A stretch of 64,000 nt of DNA from positions 89,795-153,794 of the forward strand of contig JAJDXO010000041.1 of NCBI GenBank assembly GCA_022823235.1, in the 5' to 3' direction. Position 1 is the stretch's first letter, and every line of letters begins with the position of its first letter. Shown here piece after piece: positions 1 through 7,901 of this stretch. The position numbers and the translations under genes were made by a program. The notes under the pieces are model-generated. The model had not been told where the DNA came from. It ran no database searches and saw only the letters and a program-made list of their open reading frames with translations. Source of the DNA: Rhodospirillales bacterium. GTDB taxonomy: Bacteria; Pseudomonadota; Alphaproteobacteria; Rhodospirillales; UBA2165.

Positions 1-678
1 CGTGATCAGAAGGAACGGCACCCAAACGAAGCCGGCATTCTGCAGCCACAGCTTAGTCCCGTCGGCGGCGGTCTGCGGCTCGCCGCCCATGGCGCCGAAC
101 ACGCCGGCGGTGATGACCAGCGGCACGACGAACTGCATGACGCTCACGCCGGCGTTGCCGAGCCCGGCGTTCATCGCCAGCGCATGGCCCTTTTCCGATT
201 TGGGATAGAAGAAGCTGATATTGGCCATCGACGAGGCGAAGTTGCCGCCGCCCAGTCCGCAGAGCAGGGCGAGCGCCAGGAACAGCACATAGGGCGTGTC
301 GGGATTCTGCACGGCGAAGCCGATGCCCACCGCCGGGATCAGGAGGGAGGCCGTGGACAGCGCCGTCCACAGCCGGCCGCCGAATATGGGCACCATGAAG
401 GAATAGAAAATGCGGAGTGTCGCACCGGACAGACCCGGCAGCGCGGCGAGCCAGAACAGCTGGTTGGTGTTGTACGCAAAACCGATGGACGGCAGCTTGG
501 CAACCACCACGCTCCACACCAGCCACACCGAAAAGGCCAGGAGCAGGCACGGGATGGATATCCAGAGATTCTTGGACGCGATCCTATGGCCGGAGGATTT
601 CCAGAATTCCGGATCGTCGGGCCGCCAATCGGTCAGCGTATGTCCCTGCCGTCCCCCGGTCCGGTCTGTTGTGCTCAT
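1..678 (-). CDS. narK: NarK-type nitrate/nitrite transporter (NarK2-like), 3' end outside window
   Basis: Inner-membrane major-facilitator transporter of the NNP (nitrate/nitrite porter) family; the NarK2 branch generally exchanges nitrate for nitrite during nitrate respiration. Only the first 226 residues are in the window and the frame stays open to base 1. The signature GGGNFASSMANISFFYP, followed by a glycine-rich GLGNAG segment, is diagnostic of NNP members, and several hydrophobic helices are evident. The ATG at 678 is preceded by GGAGGAG eight bases upstream. The gene lies 39 bases after the first narK, so the two are almost certainly cotranscribed from the promoter near 2.19 kb, probably ahead of narGHJI. 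In Paracoccus these two NarK types are fused into one protein; here they are separate. Confidence 0.9.
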   Translation of the reverse strand, partial: MSTTDRTGGRQGHTLTDWRPDDPEFWKSSGHRIASKNLWISIPCLLLAFSVWLVWSVVVAKLPSIGFAYNTNQLFWLAALPGLSGATLRIFYSFMVPIFGGRLWTALSTASLLIPAVGIGFAVQNPDTPYVLFLALALLCGLGGGNFASSMANISFFYPKSEKGHALAMNAGLGNAGVSVMQFVVPLVITAGVFGAMGGEPQTAADGTKLWLQNAGFVWVPFLLIT

Positions 679-717
679 CTCGTCTGCTCCTCCATGCGTT
701 GGCGGGCGCCGTCCGGA

Positions 718-2115
718 TTACTGCGCCGGAGTGGGCCGGCTGGCCGGACCGGAAGGCGGAGCTCCCGGCTCGGTGCCCCGCGGCCCCAGCGCGCCCTCGT
801 GCTCCGGCCGGTGGACGTGAGCGAGCTCGGGAAGTTGCGGCAGGCTGGCGCGCTGCGTCACCGTGGCCTTCTTCTCCATGTGCAGGATGGCGCCGTGCAT
901 CCAGACGAACGCGGTGGCGACCAAAATGAACAGCAGCATGAAGCAGCTGGTCCAGACGCCGGTAAGGTCATTCATCATGCCGAAGGCGATGGGCAGCACG
1001 AAACCGCCGAGGCCGCCGATCATGCCGACAAGGCCGCCTACCGATCCCACATGGTCGGGATAGTAGACCGGGATATGCTTATAGACCGCCGCCTTGCCGA
1101 GGCTCATGAAGAACCCAAGGACAAACACCAGTGCGACGAACGGGACCAAATTCATCGTGATGGTGAAGCCGATGGGGCCCTCGATCCCCCGCACGACATA
1201 GTCGGTGTCCGGATAGGACAGCAGGAAGCAGCACACCGCCGAGACGCCGAATGTCCAGTACATGACCGTCCGGGCGCCGTATTTGTCGGAAAGGTGACCG
1301 CCGTAGGCCCGGAAGATACTCGCCGGCACCGAATAGAACGCCGCCAGGATACCGGCCGTCTTGATGTCCAGTCCGTAGACGCCGACCAAGTAGCGCGGCA
1401 GCCAGAGGGCCAGCGCGACGAAGGCCCCGAAAACGAAGAAATAGTAGATCGCGAAGCGCCAGACCTGTTGATACTTTAGCGGTTCGAGCTGCAGAAAAGC
1501 GCTTCGGGCCTTTTCCCCTTGCTGCTTCCGCGACGCGAGCTCCGGGTCGTCGTCGGTGGTGAACCAGAACACGACCGCCATGACCACCAGGGCGGCGGCC
1601 CACACCTGGGCGACCATCTCCCACCCGAACGCCACAAGGACGAAGGGCGCGGTAAACTTGGTGACCGCCGCACCGACGTTGCCGGCGCCGAAAATGCCGA
1701 GGGCGGTTCCCTGCTTGTCGGGCGGGTACCATTTGGAAACGTAGGCAATACCGACGGCAAACGAGCCGCCGGCCAGTCCTACGCCCAAGGCGGCCACGAG
1801 CATGAGCTCGTAGGTCGTCGCGAAGGACAGCAGGAAGGTGGCCACGGCCGCGGCCACCATCGTGAGGACATAAACGATCCGGCCGCCATATTGATCGGTC
1901 CAGATGCCCAGGAAAATCCGGCTGAGGGAGCCGGTCAGGATCGGCGTGCCGACAAGCAAACCGAATTCCGTGTCGGACAGCCCAAGGTCCTGTTTGATCT
2001 TCACGCCGATGATGGAAAAGATGGTCCACACCGCGAAACACACGGTGAAAGCCAGCGTGCTCATCCCGAGAATACGGTTCTGTGTCGGGCGGCTCACCCC
2101 ATCCAGTTCATTCAT
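718..2115 (-). CDS. narK: NarK1-type nitrate transporter
   Basis: A 465-residue, 12-helix MFS protein that imports nitrate, by family knowledge as a nitrate/proton symporter in the NarK1 branch. Both NNP signatures are visible: residues about 113-150 (LAGGSFAVGIAYVSKWYP and a following GAGNVGAA) and about 334-375 (GFFMSLGKAAVYKHIP and a GGLGGF motif). The proline-rich tail is unusual but harmless-looking. A frame-consistent start exists at 2139, but I prefer the ATG at 2115 (MNELDG) because GAGAGG sits seven bases before it. It is the first gene of the narK1-narK2 transcription unit, diverging from the Crp/Fnr regulator, with an FNR-type palindrome centred about 78 bases upstream of the start, so expression is likely induced by anoxia plus nitrate or NO. 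Confidence 0.93.
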   Translation of the reverse strand: MNELDGVSRPTQNRILGMSTLAFTVCFAVWTIFSIIGVKIKQDLGLSDTEFGLLVGTPILTGSLSRIFLGIWTDQYGGRIVYVLTMVAAAVATFLLSFATTYELMLVAALGVGLAGGSFAVGIAYVSKWYPPDKQGTALGIFGAGNVGAAVTKFTAPFVLVAFGWEMVAQVWAAALVVMAVVFWFTTDDDPELASRKQQGEKARSAFLQLEPLKYQQVWRFAIYYFFVFGAFVALALWLPRYLVGVYGLDIKTAGILAAFYSVPASIFRAYGGHLSDKYGARTVMYWTFGVSAVCCFLLSYPDTDYVVRGIEGPIGFTITMNLVPFVALVFVLGFFMSLGKAAVYKHIPVYYPDHVGSVGGLVGMIGGLGGFVLPIAFGMMNDLTGVWTSCFMLLFILVATAFVWMHGAILHMEKKATVTQRASLPQLPELAHVHRPEHEGALGPRGTEPGAPPSGPASRPTPAQ

Positions 2116-2186
2116 CGCCTTACCTCTCAATGACGCCATCAGCGGGCTGAACGGATCGACGTTGAACGAAACGGGACGAGATGGGC

Positions 2187-2200
2187 TTGACGGCGGTCAA
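2187..2200. promoter_or_regulatory. FNR/Dnr/NarR-type binding site upstream of narK1
   Basis: TTGAC-GGCG-GTCAA is a perfect 5-bp inverted repeat with a 4-base spacer, matching the FNR-family consensus TTGAT-N4-ATCAA in the Dnr/NnrR-like variant. Its centre lies about 78 bases before the narK1 ATG, suitable for an activator site near -41.5 of a promoter with a short leader. The adjacent divergent regulator keeps the E-x-x-S-R recognition helix that reads this half-site. Confidence 0.7.
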
Positions 2201-2300
2201 GGATCTGGGCTGCCGGCGACGAAACAAGTGTCGCCGAAGCAAATGTCCGGTTGCCGATTGATCGAGCTGTTGTGACCGGTTCGGTTTTCTGAAAAGCTGT

Positions 2301-2314
2301 TTGACAATTATCAA
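2301..2314. promoter_or_regulatory. FNR-type binding site upstream of the Crp/Fnr regulator
   Basis: TTGAC-AATT-ATCAA matches the FNR/Dnr consensus at nine of ten arm positions. It is centred about 40 bases before the TTG start of the regulator at 2348, so it more likely overlaps the regulator's own promoter (autoregulation) than serves narK. With the site at 2187 it gives the divergent region one palindrome per direction. Confidence 0.65.
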
Positions 2315-2347
2315 GAGGCCGCTTGCCGCGTATGGGGGAGGCACAGG

Positions 2348-3046
2348 TTGCGACCAGATGATTTGCCGGTGATTCGGGAGCTTGAGCTGTTCGCCGGGAT
2401 GGCCGGGGACAACTTCGAGGAAGTCATGCGGCCGGCGTACCTGCAACGGTTCCCGCCGCAGGTCGAACTCATCGCCGAGGGAGACGCCGCCGACTTTCTC
2501 CATGTGGTGGTCGAAGGCAGCGTTGAATTGTTTGCCCATGACAACGGCCGCGAAACGACACTGGCCATCATTCATCCGGTGGCCACGTTTATCCTCGCCG
2601 CCGTACTCCGCGATGCGCCCTATCTCATGTCGGCACGGACACTGGCCCCGTCGCGAATTCTCATGATCCCCTCGGAAAATGTCCGCGCGGTCTTTGAACG
2701 CGACGCCGAGTTCGCGCGGTCAATCGTTCAGGAACTGTCGATCCGTTATCGCGACATGGCGAAATCGCTGAAGAACCAAAAGCTGCGCACCTCGGTGGAA
2801 CGGCTCGCCAACTATCTGCTCCGTGAATATGAGGAACAGGGAACGACCGGCATCGTCAATCTCGCAATCGACAAGAAGACGCTTGCCGCCCTGCTCGGCA
2901 TGACCCCGGAAAATCTGTCGAGGGCGTTCAACACGCTGGCGCCCTACGGCGTGATCGTGGACGGCGCCAAGATCAGCCTGACGAAAGTGCCGGATCTTCG
3001 CCAGCTGGCGAAGCCCAACCCGCTCACCGACGATCCGGGCACCTGA
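2348..3046 (+). CDS. Crp/Fnr-family regulator, NarR/Dnr-like
   Basis: A 232-residue transcription factor with a cyclic-nucleotide-fold sensor (about 20-115), a dimer helix, and a C-terminal winged helix-turn-helix (about 175-196). The recognition helix TPENLSRAF carries the E188-x-x-S191-R192 pattern that contacts TTGAT/TTGAC half-sites. The protein has no cysteine, so it cannot hold the iron-sulfur cluster of FNR. This fits the Dnr/NNR (NO-sensing) or NarR (nitrate/nitrite-sensing) branches. Position argues for NarR: in Paracoccus the narR gene is next to and divergent from narK. The start is TTG, chosen because GGGGGAGG ends seven bases before it. The likely targets are the two palindromes in the upstream gap. 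Confidence 0.88.
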   Translation: MRPDDLPVIRELELFAGMAGDNFEEVMRPAYLQRFPPQVELIAEGDAADFLHVVVEGSVELFAHDNGRETTLAIIHPVATFILAAVLRDAPYLMSARTLAPSRILMIPSENVRAVFERDAEFARSIVQELSIRYRDMAKSLKNQKLRTSVERLANYLLREYEEQGTTGIVNLAIDKKTLAALLGMTPENLSRAFNTLAPYGVIVDGAKISLTKVPDLRQLAKPNPLTDDPGT

Positions 3047-3415
3047 ACCTGGATTTAATCTCGGAGATATTTTGGGGTGGAGGCGGTAAATTCCGTTACC
3101 ATCCCTGGGGGAGGAAGCAGGCGTGACATTATTGGCGGTCGATATCGGCGGCACTTAAATGGAGTAGCATTTTCGGATATCTGGACAGGAGCCGCCTGGA
3201 GATACATTTGGAACGCAACAGACGACATTTCTTGAATTATTGCTTATTGCACAATGACTTCCGACCATATCGACACCCCTTGAACCCCACCATCAGCTAC
3301 GGTACAAGACACCGGAGTATGACCCCGGTCGCTTGCGATACGCTTACGCTTACGGCGTATAGGAAACCGGCAAGCGGCCGGGGCAACCAGAACAGTTCTC
3401 AAACAGGGGTATCGC
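3047..3415. other. Intergenic junction region before the integrase
   Basis: This gap holds a kinase-like stub (3123-3158) preceded by a strong GGGGGAGGAAG ribosome site, then about 250 bases of unassigned, more AT-rich sequence up to the integrase ATG. I see no tRNA and no further gene. The left attachment site of the element is expected here, most simply at the point where the stub loses sense, around 3150-3160. I cannot define the core without the opposite end of the element. Confidence 0.45.
3123..3158 (+). pseudogene. 5' stub of an ASKHA/hydantoinase-type gene cut by the element
   Basis: GTG start with an excellent ribosome site (GGGGGAGG, seven bases upstream) encodes VTLLAVDIGGT and then hits TAA. 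V-D-I-G-G-T near the N-terminus is the phosphate-1 loop start of ROK/ASKHA kinases and hydantoinase/oxoprolinase proteins, where it is normally followed by K or F-T-D. Twelve codons with a functional start and a family hallmark suggest the 5' end of a gene severed by integration; the remainder should be at the far end of the element, outside the window. A chance match is possible because the stub is so short. Confidence 0.45.
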
Positions 3416-4603
3416 ATGGCCAAGCTCAAGTACCGCACCATCTCCAAACGCACCGTCGAAGCGCTCTCGGTAGAGGACCGCGACGCGGTCTTCTGGGACG
3501 ACCGCATTCCCGGCTTCGGGGTGAGGGTCTATCCGAGCGGGTCGAAGGTGTATGTGGTCCAGACCCGGCACCGGGGGAAGTCGCAGCGGGTGACGCTCGG
3601 GCGTCACGGGGTGATCACCGCGGATGCGGCGAGGAAGAAGGCGGCCGAGACCATCAACCGCATCAAGAGCGGCGAGAACCCGGTGGAGCGGGGCTCGGTA
3701 ACGGTGGCCGAGCTTGCCGCACGCTATCTGGATGAGCACGTCGACGTGCGCTGCAAGGAGAGCACGCAACGGATGTACCGCAGCGTGGTGAGGCGCTTCA
3801 TCGTGCCGTCCTACGGCGGCGTGGCGGTGGAGGACGTGGAGCGCAAGCACATCAACGCCCTTCACCTCGATCTCCGCCACATCCCCTATCAGGCGAACCG
3901 GGCGCTGGAGATCGGCAGCAAGCTGTTCAACCTCGCCGAGGAGTGGAAGGTGCGCACCGGCGGCAACCCCTGCAAGTACGTACGCAAGTATCCGGAGAAG
4001 AAGCGCGAGCGGTTCCTGACCGAGGCGGAGTTCCGGCACCTGGGCGCGGTGCTGAACGAAATGGAGGCGGAGGGACGGCTGCCGGTCTACCCGGCGGCGG
4101 CGATCCGGCTGCTGATGCTGACGGGGTGCCGACGGAATGAGATCGTCGAACTTCAGTGGAAGCACGTGGACCTCACGTCGGGCGAATTGAAGCTTCCGGA
4201 CTCGAAGACCGGTGCGCGTCTGGTGCCGCTGTCGCCGGCGGCGGCGCGGGTACTGGCGGAGCTGCCGCGCATACCGGGCAACCCGTGGGTGATACCGGGC
4301 ACGAAGAACCCCGGCAAGCCCCTGCCCGACCTCAACCACTACTGGGATGGGGTGCGGGCGGCGGCGGACCTGGCCGAGGTGCGGCTTCATGACCTTCGCC
4401 ACTCGTTCGCGTCCAGGGCGCTGGCGCTCGGGGAGTCGCTGTCGATGATTGGCAAGCTGCTCGGTCACAACAAGATCGAGACGACTTCGAGGTATGCGCA
4501 TCTGGCGCGGGATTCGATCAAGGCATCCTCGGCCCGGGTGGCCGACAGCATCGAGTCGGACATTTTCGACCGGCCCCGGGCACGCGCGACCGAGTCGGCC
4601 TGA
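3416..4603 (+). CDS. Tyrosine recombinase (P4-type integrase with N-terminal arm-binding domain)
   Basis: A 395-residue site-specific recombinase that integrates and excises mobile elements. Residues 1-90 are the DUF4102-type arm-DNA-binding domain (DDRIPGFGVRVYPSGSK), 95-190 the SAM-like core-binding domain and 200-365 the catalytic domain. All catalytic residues are present: R239 in TGCR, K264 in DSKTG, H325 and R328 in HDLRH, H351 in LLGH, and nucleophile Y360. It appears intact. Placed directly after the chromosomal narR region and transcribed towards the cargo, it marks the left end of the integrated element. A weak GGGG precedes the ATG. Enzymes of this type often use the 3' ends of tRNA genes, but no tRNA is visible here. 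Confidence 0.93.
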   Translation: MAKLKYRTISKRTVEALSVEDRDAVFWDDRIPGFGVRVYPSGSKVYVVQTRHRGKSQRVTLGRHGVITADAARKKAAETINRIKSGENPVERGSVTVAELAARYLDEHVDVRCKESTQRMYRSVVRRFIVPSYGGVAVEDVERKHINALHLDLRHIPYQANRALEIGSKLFNLAEEWKVRTGGNPCKYVRKYPEKKRERFLTEAEFRHLGAVLNEMEAEGRLPVYPAAAIRLLMLTGCRRNEIVELQWKHVDLTSGELKLPDSKTGARLVPLSPAAARVLAELPRIPGNPWVIPGTKNPGKPLPDLNHYWDGVRAAADLAEVRLHDLRHSFASRALALGESLSMIGKLLGHNKIETTSRYAHLARDSIKASSARVADSIESDIFDRPRARATESA

Positions 4604-4784
4604 CCGGCGACGGGATCGATATGTGGTCCATCGAACGCCTGCAACAGGCACTCGCCAAGGGCTCCCTGTGGCCCTAGGGTCGACCGGCGAAACGACGCTT
4701 GTGTTGTGCGGAAAACATGCGCGAACGCGGAGCCATGATTCGCCATGGCTGCGCCGACATGGCGGCGGCACCCGGATTTCGAAC

Positions 4785-4812
4785 TTGATCGTTCGGTGCG
4801 TCTCAGTATGAA
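4785..4812 (+). promoter_or_regulatory. Possible sigma-70 promoter for the DUF6361 operon
   Basis: TTGATC, a 16-base spacer, then TATGAA, ending about 75 bases before the operon's first ATG. Each hexamer matches four of six consensus positions. The surrounding 284-base gap (4604-4887) holds no other gene that I can support. Confidence 0.3.
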
Positions 4813-4887
4813 CAGTCCGAGGCAGCTACACTTCGATCACTTCATCAACCAACTACATCTCAACTTCACTTTGGCAAATAGAGGCGC

Positions 4888-6090
4888 ATGGCCGCAACGC
4901 TGACTTGGCTCGACCTGACGGCAAGCGACCGGGACAGAATGCGACAGGTCCTGGATCTCTTCAAGGAGCAGGGCACCGTCGACGAGATGGGCCTCGGCCG
5001 CCTGCGCGATGCGCTTTCCGAAGCCCTGTTTCCCGGCACCTCGACAATTCAAACCCGACTGCGCTATGTGCTGTTCGTGCCTTGGATATATCGGCAGCTC
5101 GAAGCCAGGAGGGTCGACTCTTCCAGCGTGTCGGCGCAATTGCGCAAAGCGGAGCTCGAACTTATCGGGCCGCTTCTCGAGAACGGCAGGTCACAGGGCG
5201 TAATCGGTGAACGCGCGCGTGGATCTCTGGCCCGGCAACCCAGCTCGGTATACTGGACCGCGCTCGTGCGCTGGGGCCTGTTCCTGCACGAACGTCCCCA
5301 AGGTTGGTACCACGCCCACTTCACCAGCCTCCTGCACGGCCCCACCGCGGAAGATGCGGCGGACGACCCTGGCATCATCCTCGCGCGTCAACCGAACTGG
5401 CATCCTCGCTTGCCCGATCCTCCGAAAGCATTCCCCGATGAAGCGTTCTTTGACCTGACCCGGGAGGAGGCGGTGTTTCTCCAGGGGCGTATCGAGGAGC
5501 GCTGCGCGGGCACCCTGCTTGCCTGGCTTGCCCGAGAAAGATCGGACGCTCCGACGGACGGTTGCTTTTGGGACGACCGCGCCGCAACGCACGCCCCAGC
5601 CGGGCTGAGGGACACGATAGAACTCTCTCGCCGGTTCTCCCTCCATGTCGAGGGCATGCCGCTGCTCTACAATCTGTTGCTTGCGGAACGGTTCCGCTCC
5701 GAACATGGCGGCGGTGAGGAAAGGGTCGAACAATACCGGCAGGAAATCGACGAATGGGCGACTCGCGAACTCGAAGAAGCTTCATTCGATCCGGCCGAGC
5801 TATGGACGTTTGCCGCCTCCCGCCAGCTCCTCGTACCTCCTTTGCGCCATTTCGTGGAAGCCTGGACGTCGCGACTCTCGGATATCGGCTCCGCCGCGAT
5901 CGCCGACGATCGCACTTTGCGCAGCCTGATCGAAAGTCGCGAATGCCATCTCAAGGGTCCGAGGGCGCGCCTGCACAACCCGGCCCGGCTCCTTGATTGG
6001 AGTGGCGAAGTCGGAGTCGGCCGAATGAACTTCCGCTGGCACCGGGTTCGTCAGATGCTGCTCGACCTGCATGAAGGACTTGCAGCCTGA
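4888..6090 (+). CDS. DUF6361 family protein
   Basis: A 400-residue, mostly helical soluble protein that I recognise as DUF6361; its biochemical role is unknown. The N-terminus (TWLDLTASDRDRMRQVLDLF) and the block GTSTIQTRLRYVLFVPWIY are the family's characteristic motifs. It is the first gene of a tight operon: its TGA overlaps the next ATG in TGATG, and the third gene overlaps likewise. Association with a PLD-fold nuclease and a SF2 helicase is typical of phage-defence or DNA-quality-control modules, so a sensor or adaptor role in such a complex is a reasonable guess. No signal peptide or membrane segment is seen. The start at 4888 follows a weak AGAGGCGC. Confidence 0.75.
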   Translation: MAATLTWLDLTASDRDRMRQVLDLFKEQGTVDEMGLGRLRDALSEALFPGTSTIQTRLRYVLFVPWIYRQLEARRVDSSSVSAQLRKAELELIGPLLENGRSQGVIGERARGSLARQPSSVYWTALVRWGLFLHERPQGWYHAHFTSLLHGPTAEDAADDPGIILARQPNWHPRLPDPPKAFPDEAFFDLTREEAVFLQGRIEERCAGTLLAWLARERSDAPTDGCFWDDRAATHAPAGLRDTIELSRRFSLHVEGMPLLYNLLLAERFRSEHGGGEERVEQYRQEIDEWATRELEEASFDPAELWTFAASRQLLVPPLRHFVEAWTSRLSDIGSAAIADDRTLRSLIESRECHLKGPRARLHNPARLLDWSGEVGVGRMNFRWHRVRQMLLDLHEGLAA

Positions 6091-7901
6091 TGCTGTCACC
6101 CGACTCCAGGACCGTCGCCTTCGACCTGCTTCGCCCGCCAGCCGGCTACGACCTCGATTTCGCCTTACTGACGACCTACACCCTCGACCTGGAGGCGTTG
6201 CTCGCGTTGCCTTTGGGTATTGTCGCGCGGGTGGACAATGGGCTGGAGGAACTGCTCGCAGATCCCCTTCTCCTTCTCGAGGCCTTGCGCCGGGCGGGTG
6301 AACGAATCCACGTCTTCGTGGATCGGGCCGGTATCGCCATCCCCCGCCAGAGGCGTGAGCTCTATACAATGCTGGAGCAGAGCGTGCATCCCGTGCGCGC
6401 GCCAGGCAGTGGAGCTTTCCACCCAAAGGTCTGGCTGCTGCGCTTCATCTCTGAAGACGGAGAGATTCTGATACGTGTCGCAGTCCTGTCGCGGAACCTC
6501 ACTTTCGACCGTTCGTGGGATATCGCACTCGCAACAGAAGCTTCGCCAATGCCCAGGCAACGAACTGCCGGGAGCCGCCCTCTCGCGGAGTTCGTCCGAC
6601 GCCTTCCGAAACTTTGCGCTAAACCACCGAAACCTTCCGTGCTCGACAAGATACAGGTGCTTGCCAACGAGGTCTCTCGCACCCGTTTTCCAGCCCCCGA
6701 CGGGTTTTTCGACGACCCGGTCGCCTTCCACGTCCTCGGTATGGGCGGGCGAGAGGCGACCAGTCGGCTGTGGCAGCCGATTTCCGGCGGATACGACATG
6801 ATCGCCGTTGCTCCCTTCGTCGGAAGTATGGCGCTGAATTCGGTCGCCGGGATGGGCGAGGGCCAGCGCATGCTGGTAAGCTCCCGGGAAGAGCTGGACA
6901 AGTTGCCCAACTGCGTGCTGGAGGGCTGGAATCGCGTCTGCGTGATCTCGGATGCCGCTCTCGACGAGATGGAGGACGACAACGTCAGCAGACCTTCCGG
7001 CCTGCATGCCAAGTTCATTGCGGTAGAGCACGGCTGGGACGTCACTTGGCTGGTGGGGTCCGCAAACCTGACCTTTGCCGCATTCTCCGGCAGGAACGTC
7101 GAGGTCATGGCCGCCCTGAGCGCCCGCAAGGGTCGCCGCAACGGTAACAGCGGATATGGCATCGGGCGCTTCCTGGAGTCTGGATTCGAGACGCTCTGTG
7201 AGCCATATCGACGCGGCGAGCCCGAGGCCGGTTCGGCCGAGATAGCGGAGGCGCTCAAAAGACTCGAGGCTGCCCGGGACGAGCTTCTCGATGCCGACCT
7301 CACGGTCGTCTGCTCTCCATCCAGCGAGAATTGGACGTGGGGCCTTGAAGGTTTCCTCCCCCACCCGGCGTCCGATGTAGATGTCAAGGCTTGGCCGATC
7401 TCGTTGGCCGAGGAACAGGCCCTCACCCTTGAACTCCCCTTGGTCTGGACCCTGCCGATCGAACGGCTCACCCGGCTCGTTGCCTTCCGTCTGCATGTCT
7501 CCGTGCCGGGAGTCGACGACATCGCCCTCACGCTCAGCCTTCCCGTCGAGGGCATGCCTGAAGACCGCCTGCACCATGTTCTCAGAAGCCTGATCGGCGA
7601 TGCAGAGCGCTTCATGGCCTTTCTCCGCGCGCTGCTGGGCGGCCTTGATGGCATGATCCAGTGGGCGCACGGCGGCGATGCCAACGTCGACGCCGCGTCC
7701 TGGGCAACCGTGCCGGGCGAAGGGACTCTTCTCGAGGGGTTAGTGCGCACTGCCTCCCGCGATCCCGGCCGCCTGGAGCCGGTGCGGCGCCTGATAGAGG
7801 AATTCCGCAGCACCGAGGAAGGCCGGCGCATCGTCCCGGATGACTTCCTCGAGATCTGGAGCGCGGTGGAGGAAGTCCTGCGCGAGGACGGCCGCTCATG
7901 A
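6090..7901 (+). CDS. Phospholipase D-fold protein, probable nuclease
   Basis: A 603-residue protein with two HKD-type half-sites. The first has H111-P-K113 followed by SRNLT (N136); the second has H306-A-K308 followed by GSANLT (N326). Such paired H-x-K...N motifs form one active site in PLD-superfamily nucleases. The C-terminal 230 residues look like a separate, unrecognised domain. In DISARM the comparable protein is DrmC, but this gene belongs to a different operon and strand from the DISARM-like cluster at 20-34 kb. Its start overlaps the DUF6361 stop (TGATG), and its stop overlaps the helicase start (ATGA), so the three are translationally coupled and probably form one complex. Confidence 0.82.
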   Translation: MLSPDSRTVAFDLLRPPAGYDLDFALLTTYTLDLEALLALPLGIVARVDNGLEELLADPLLLLEALRRAGERIHVFVDRAGIAIPRQRRELYTMLEQSVHPVRAPGSGAFHPKVWLLRFISEDGEILIRVAVLSRNLTFDRSWDIALATEASPMPRQRTAGSRPLAEFVRRLPKLCAKPPKPSVLDKIQVLANEVSRTRFPAPDGFFDDPVAFHVLGMGGREATSRLWQPISGGYDMIAVAPFVGSMALNSVAGMGEGQRMLVSSREELDKLPNCVLEGWNRVCVISDAALDEMEDDNVSRPSGLHAKFIAVEHGWDVTWLVGSANLTFAAFSGRNVEVMAALSARKGRRNGNSGYGIGRFLESGFETLCEPYRRGEPEAGSAEIAEALKRLEAARDELLDADLTVVCSPSSENWTWGLEGFLPHPASDVDVKAWPISLAEEQALTLELPLVWTLPIERLTRLVAFRLHVSVPGVDDIALTLSLPVEGMPEDRLHHVLRSLIGDAERFMAFLRALLGGLDGMIQWAHGGDANVDAASWATVPGEGTLLEGLVRTASRDPGRLEPVRRLIEEFRSTEEGRRIVPDDFLEIWSAVEEVLREDGRS

